From assembly GCA_947044405.1 (NCBI GenBank), contig CAMRHE010000115.1, forward strand, positions 1,364,001-1,428,000: 64,000 bases of DNA, written 5' to 3'. Made by a program: the position numbers and the translations under genes. The DNA is from Leptodactylus fallax. Its lineage: Eukaryota; Chordata; Amphibia; Anura; Leptodactylidae. Below the pieces are notes generated by a model that was not told the DNA's origin, ran no database searches, and saw nothing but the letters and a program-made list of their open reading frames with translations. Positions 59,285 to 64,000 of the stretch are shown here, piece by piece (position 1 is the stretch's first letter; each line of letters opens with the position of its first letter).

Positions 59285-59594
59285 CAGCTTTCTGCAGCAG
59301 AAAGCTAAGATAGGCCGGGGGCCCCACATGGCATAAACGCCATTTTACAGTCACTGTGTAGTGGAAGAGATTCTAGTGAATTCAATCCCCACACAGGGGT
59401 AAAATACACACAGCGAACACACTGTGATTACCAAAACCGTCACGGTTTTGGAAATCGCAGCATATCAATTATACCTGTGGAAACGCAGGTAGTTTCCCTA
59501 TAGGTATACTGGAAGCAGAAAGTCTGCAGAGGAAGTCTTTTTCCCGCACTGCTTTTTTTTTGCTGCAGGATGTTACGTGGGGCCTTAGCCTAAG
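59285..59594. mobile_element. MITE family B, copy 3
   Basis: Has the CATTTTACAGTCACTG start, the inverted AAACCGTCACGGTTTTGGAA centre, ATCAATTATACCTGTGGAAA, CCCTATAGGTATACTGGAAG and the ACGTGGGGCCTTAGCCTAA end. Confidence 0.7.
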
Positions 59595-60367
59595 AGTTTT
59601 TGTTTTGTTTTTTTTTTTTTTTTTAGTGTCCATCTTCGATCTCATTCCCAATCAGGGCTGAATCTGCCTCAAAATCAGCGCCAGACTCTGCCTTGTGAAT
59701 GGGCCCTAATACTGTAGCAGAGCTTGCAGCTGCAATTATTTATGCCTCCTCCTCTTTTCCATATACATCTATGTAAAAAGTAACTCAGCCTAATAAGTGG
59801 AGAAGGAAACATATTTCTTTAATAAGATATATTACAAAGTTTCTTAAATTCGCCTGTACTATTCAGTTATGAAAAGTTGTTTTATACTTGGTGGTGCAGT
59901 TTAATCTTCTATAATTCTCATCCAGTGTTATAATTTGGCTCACATTTCTTTATTGCACACAACATCTTTAAGCAGGCTAAAATCAATTTGCCTTCCTTAT
60001 TTCTAAGTGGCAAATCTTATTATTACTGTGTTCTGGGATACCCCAGGATACCTCGGTGAACCTTGGTTGGGAAACAATGACGCATGATACATGGGTGCAC
60101 AAGATCCTCCATAGGGCGTATCAAAAGGGGTTGTCCTATTGGGTCTGTAATTTTTCACATCACTACTGATAAAGAATGTCCCATATCATGTAGTGCAAAT
60201 ATTCAACAACATATTGTGCCTCCACACCACAACCATGCGGTGGTGCAACATGGACTCCACTAGACCTCCAAAGGTTTAATTTGGTATCTGGCACCAAGAC
60301 ATTAACAGCAACTCCTTTAAGTTCTCAGGTGGGGCCACTGCAAAGCAGGAACACCACTAAATGGACA

Positions 60368-62025
60368 TGCTTTGACTCAGGTCCTTATATTTTCTAGTTT
60401 TACCTCCAACACACCAGAAACACTGACTGTTCGCTGGTTGTCTAATATATCCACCCCAGGCAGGCACCATTGCAATAAGATAATGGGGCAGATTTATTAT
60501 TGTTTTCTGTCAGATTTCTGATGTTTTAAAAGACCAGTAGCGGAATTACTGCAGCTGCCATTTTTATGCCACCCACACCACTTTCCCAAAGGGGAGCATA
60601 GTGAGGGCAAACGAGCCACCAGATTTATTATAATTTACTCCGGAAATATGGCAGAAATGATGCTATTAGGGCCAGAGAAGGGTGCACCTTGTCATAAATG
60701 AGGCAATCCCATGATGGTTATGAAGACTGGCGTTGGCACAACCCTTAATGGGGTTGTCCAGGCAAAAATGGACAACACAACTTTTAAATCAGCCAGAGGC
60801 ATTGAAAAAAAAAAATCATACTCACCTGTCCCCGATGCTCCGATATCCTTTAGGCCCTACAGCTTTTTTTTGTTGCTGATTCTGCTGTTTTTTGGGGGGT
60901 TATTTGAACCAAAGCCAAGAATGGCTACAATAGGAATGGGAACTATATAGGAAGTTCTTATACTTCTACCATCTGCTCACTCCACTCCTGGATTTGGCAC
61001 AAAAATACAGAACAAAATCTGCAACAAAAAAAGCTGCATTTCCACGACGTGGGGTCTTAGCCTTAGCCTCTGTTTTGCTGCCAGAGGGTTAATGTGCTGA
61101 TTAACCCCATCTAGTCCAAGACTGCATGAATTTGCTCCGAAACCGCTATTTCACCCATAGCAATGGCTACACTGTTTAGTGGGTGAATCAGCTGCTTCTA
61201 GCAGTCATATACCCACTTAATAATCATATTACTAACCACAGCAGCAGCCACCAAAGGTTTTGGCTGCTTTGTGCCTATGTTGGGGCAGCCTCGTGTGGCC
61301 ATACCATAAGTCTGGCAATGGTTATTTTGAGAAATTACGAGAAAGTTGAACTGATATCTGAAGATGTTGATGCCCAATATAGGGGAATCTACTGCAAAAA
61401 AAAAAAAAAAATCCACCTCTCAGTCATTTCAATGGGAGGCAGAAGTTTTTTTTTTTTCCAAAAGAAGCTAGTTGTCAAAAGAAGTGTCCTGCCCGATCTT
61501 TGGGCGGATTCTGCCTAAACTTCCTGGTACTCCATCACTGTATTTAAAGAGAACCTTTTACCATCTCCACAAGCTCAGTTCTTTGCATCCTTTAATAGCC
61601 GCTCCATTGAATCCAGACGCAACACACTTTCAGCAACACACTTTGTGAAAAAATATGCACAGCGGACACACTGCGGTTTCCAAAACCGTTGCGATTTTAG
61701 AAATCGTAGCATAGCATGTCAATTATACCTATGGAAACGCTGGCGGTTTCCCTATAGGTATAATGGTAGCAGAAAGTTGGGCAGAGGAAACCTCTGCGGC
61801 TTTCTGTGAAAAGCGCTGTGGGAAAAACTACAATGCGTTGCTGCTGGGGTTTTTTCCACAGTGCTTTTTTGCTGCGGCCTGCTACATGGGGCCTTAGACG
61901 TGCTTTGACTCAGATCCTTACATTTGGTAGTTTTTCTTGCTTCCAACACACCATGTTGAAGAACTGTCTGTTCACTGGCTGTCTAATATATCCCACCCCA
62001 GGCAGGCACCATTGTAATAAGATAA
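60368..62025. repeat. ~120-bp direct repeat, copies 1.5 kb apart
   Basis: 60368-60484 and 61901-62025 share TGCTTTGACTCAG, CTCCAACACACCA-like, TGTCTAATATATCC and CACCCCAGGCAGGCACCATT followed by GTAATAAGATAA. The second copy sits between two family B MITE ends. Confidence 0.75.
60853..61065. mobile_element. MITE family A, copy 3
   Basis: Shares AGGAAGTTCTTATACTTCTACC and AAAATCTGCAACAAAAAAAG with copy 1 and ends ACGTGGGGTCTTAGCCTTA; the left end (TTAGGCCCTACAG) is diverged. Confidence 0.7.
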
Positions 62026-62075
62026 AAGCGCTGTGGGTAATTTTGCTGCGGCCCGCTACGTGGGGCCTTAGCCTC
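61640..62075. mobile_element. MITE family B, copies 4 and 5, interrupted
   Basis: 61640-61897 reads as a family B member (CAATTATACCTATGGAAACG, TTTCCCTATAGGTATAATGG, ACATGGGGCCTTAGAC). A second family B end (AAAGCGCTGTGGG to CTACGTGGGGCCTTAGCC) follows at 62025-62075. Between them lies a ~125-bp copy of sequence also present at 60368-60484. Confidence 0.65.
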
Positions 62076-62948
62076 ACGGAGGAAAGTTGGGAGCACTAGG
62101 GTGCCTTGTGCTAGTGATCGAAGTCCAAACGGTGGGGTCTCTAGTGATCTAATAATCAAAATGATAAATGTGGCCAGTAGGGAAAAAAATACTTTAAAAG
62201 TGTTCTGTATGTAAAAAAAAAAAAAAAAAAAAAAAAAACTCAACATCTATACATAAATTAAAACGGTTATAAATAAGCAGGCAGAAACATTGTCAGGTGT
62301 TTACTTTTTTTATTTTATTCTTTTCATTTTACCCTTGAGAAATACGTGGAGCAGCAATTTAGGTGCATCTTCTGGCTCCATGTTGTGCACTTGCCATATG
62401 GTAACCATGGTACATAGCATCCAGTACACCACAGGTATGAGGCAGGGTGTTCTGCCAGTGCCTAATAAATAACACCTGGATTTACAGTACAATCTGATCA
62501 AAGTATAGGTCATACGTCTGGTCACGTCACAGAACAGTCCGTGCTGGCAACACTGCTTTTTATGGTGATACTGGTTGGTGGTATGCGACATCCCTTTACA
62601 ATATTGCTGCACATATATTGTCACCGACACACGGCAATGCAGACTCTTTATGTGCCGGATCTATCTTGATGAGATTGCAGCACATTTACTGAAAACTGGT
62701 GGATCCTCTGCGGGGGGATGAGCACTTGTTCCTTTCAGATATATGTTCTAGCCATCTAGCTTATTATTTTTTTCCTGCAGAAACTATACTACTAATCTAA
62801 ATACATATACTATACAATCACACACTTTTTACTGTGGGAAAAGTGTTGGAGAGGTACATGTAACACGTTGTGAACTTTTTGCACTGTGCAAAATGACCAA
62901 CAGGGGGAGCTCTACTCATTAAAATATGCATAGCAGAGACTTGGTGAA

Positions 62949-63376
62949 GTAAAGCAAATCTGTCAGGTGATTTCTGCTGCTCATTCTGAGTGAAGGATAT
63001 GATATGAGGTATATGAAGAGAAAAGCTGAGCTGAGCTGAGCTATGTAGATTTATGCGATTTCGAGCAGGATTTAGCAGTAAAAAGCAGAGTAAATCCTGA
63101 GTGGACTCCTAGGAGACACAGCGGGAGTCCTGATAAATCCTCCCCTCAAGCTTTTCTCAGTGTCTCCACAGGGAAATCTGTCAATCATCCTGTGTGGGCG
63201 GGGTATTCAGGACTCTTACTGCCTCTCCTAGGAGTCCTGTTAGGATTTTGCTCTGATTTTTAGAAGTCCTCCTCCATACCTATGAAGCTATATATCATAG
63301 AGCTCAGCTTCTCTCCCTTGATCATATCCTTGATAAGAGCAACAGAAATCACCCAACTAGGTTCGCTTTAAAAGTC
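62949..63376. mobile_element. MITE with AAAGCAAATCTGTCAGGTGA inverted ends
   Basis: Left TAAAGCAAATCTGTCAGGTG with ATTTCTG and right CAGAAATCACCCAACTAGGT with TCGCTTTA form ~28-bp inverted ends. AAGCTGAGCTGAGCT and AGCTCAGCTTCTC, and CTCCTAGGAG blocks, are further inverted pairs inside. About 428 bp. Confidence 0.7.
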
Positions 63377-64000
63377 AATCTGTCTACAGTTTTCCCTGTG
63401 AAATATACACTGGGTAGCGAACAGTTCCTCTGGCCATTGGTAAGGGATTTTATTTTCATTATAGAAACTGATATACAGTGAAGAACAGCATACAGAAACC
63501 CATCCAGCTGCCCGTGAGAATTTTACATACTGTAGTCCCAGGAGTCTACTCTTAAAAGGTTTTACCTAGTACAGGGCCTGAGGTGCAGTCAAGCACCACC
63601 CCTTAGGCTCTGCTCAAAATATAATAAAAAAAATCAGTATTGGCCTAAGTGTTCCTTTAAAAACACACATTGACACACAGGTAGTGTGATCGTGTGATAT
63701 CCTGTAGATTTCCTAATTCAAGTCTACTCACTGAGAAGCGGCATTAGCTATCTGCATATAACCCACGCTAGAATACAACCGCCATTATAGGCTCCCATTT
63801 ACCAGAGTACCCATTAATCATACACGTTAGACTTTGGTCATCTGCGATGCAGCCATTCGATCGATGGTGGGCCGATCAATATTAACAACGAAACTGCTGG
63901 TCAAAATTTTCCAGCATCGTCATTCACAAATTTTTTATAACCAATCGACAGAAGTCTAACATGTATGCCCAGCCCTACCTAATAATGCCATGTCCCAACT
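63377..64000. other. no gene recognised
   Basis: No exon, RNA gene or clear repeat boundary was identified. Confidence 0.5.

Larger units (their letters stand above)
59595..62940. other. upstream repeat-rich DNA, no gene
   Basis: Apart from the MITE copies listed, it holds poly-A and poly-T runs (61396, 61446, 62213-62240) and a ~120-bp direct repeat at 60368-60484 and 61901-62025. No exon was identified. Confidence 0.5.

Overview
The window is vertebrate genomic DNA, most likely from an anuran amphibian. It has one spliced nuclear gene in long repeat-filled introns, Tc1/mariner elements with long terminal inverted repeats, an L2/CR1-type LINE, degenerate L1/Tx1-type fragments, a complete Ty3/gypsy-type LTR retrotransposon, and many small TTAA-flanked or inverted-repeat elements of the kind common in frogs. 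No bacterial operon, CRISPR array or RNA gene was seen. The assignment to frogs is inference from repeat content; the gene itself only says vertebrate.

Layout. 1-11.7 kb holds no recognisable gene: a 31-bp minisatellite, TTAA-type MITEs, degenerate L1/Tx1 ORF2 tails, a decayed Tc1 remnant and several inverted-repeat elements. 11.7-14.7 kb holds a 1630-bp Tc1/mariner element with DD38E spacing and a damaged 5' coding end, then a 5'-truncated LINE. 14.7-24.6 kb is gene-free, with at least three MITE families in several copies. 24.58-24.75 kb is a homopolymer-rich stretch replacing the first ~150 bp of a 5' LTR. 24.76-32.01 kb is a young LTR retrotransposon with one uninterrupted 1739-codon Gag-Pol frame; its Gag resembles the PNMA protein family.

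32.5-58.3 kb, minus strand, is the host gene NFU1 (mitochondrial iron-sulfur cluster scaffold). I rebuilt it as eight coding exons (789 nt, 262 aa) with all splice phases compatible, from ATG at 58294 to TGA at 32549. Its last intron carries an intact DD34E Tc1-like transposon and a nested TTAA element containing a 578-bp near-palindrome. Its first intron carries a nearly full RT-coding L2-type LINE with three in-frame stops and a ~4.7-kb array-like repeat with a ~390-bp internal period. 58.3-64 kb, upstream of NFU1, holds only repeats.

The one cellular function here is Fe-S cluster delivery by NFU1. Everything else recognised is mobile or repetitive DNA. No new multi-gene system is evident. 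The items most worth checking are the intact PNMA-type Gag-Pol element, the DD38E transposon, the large palindrome, and the apparent assembly defect at the 5' LTR.
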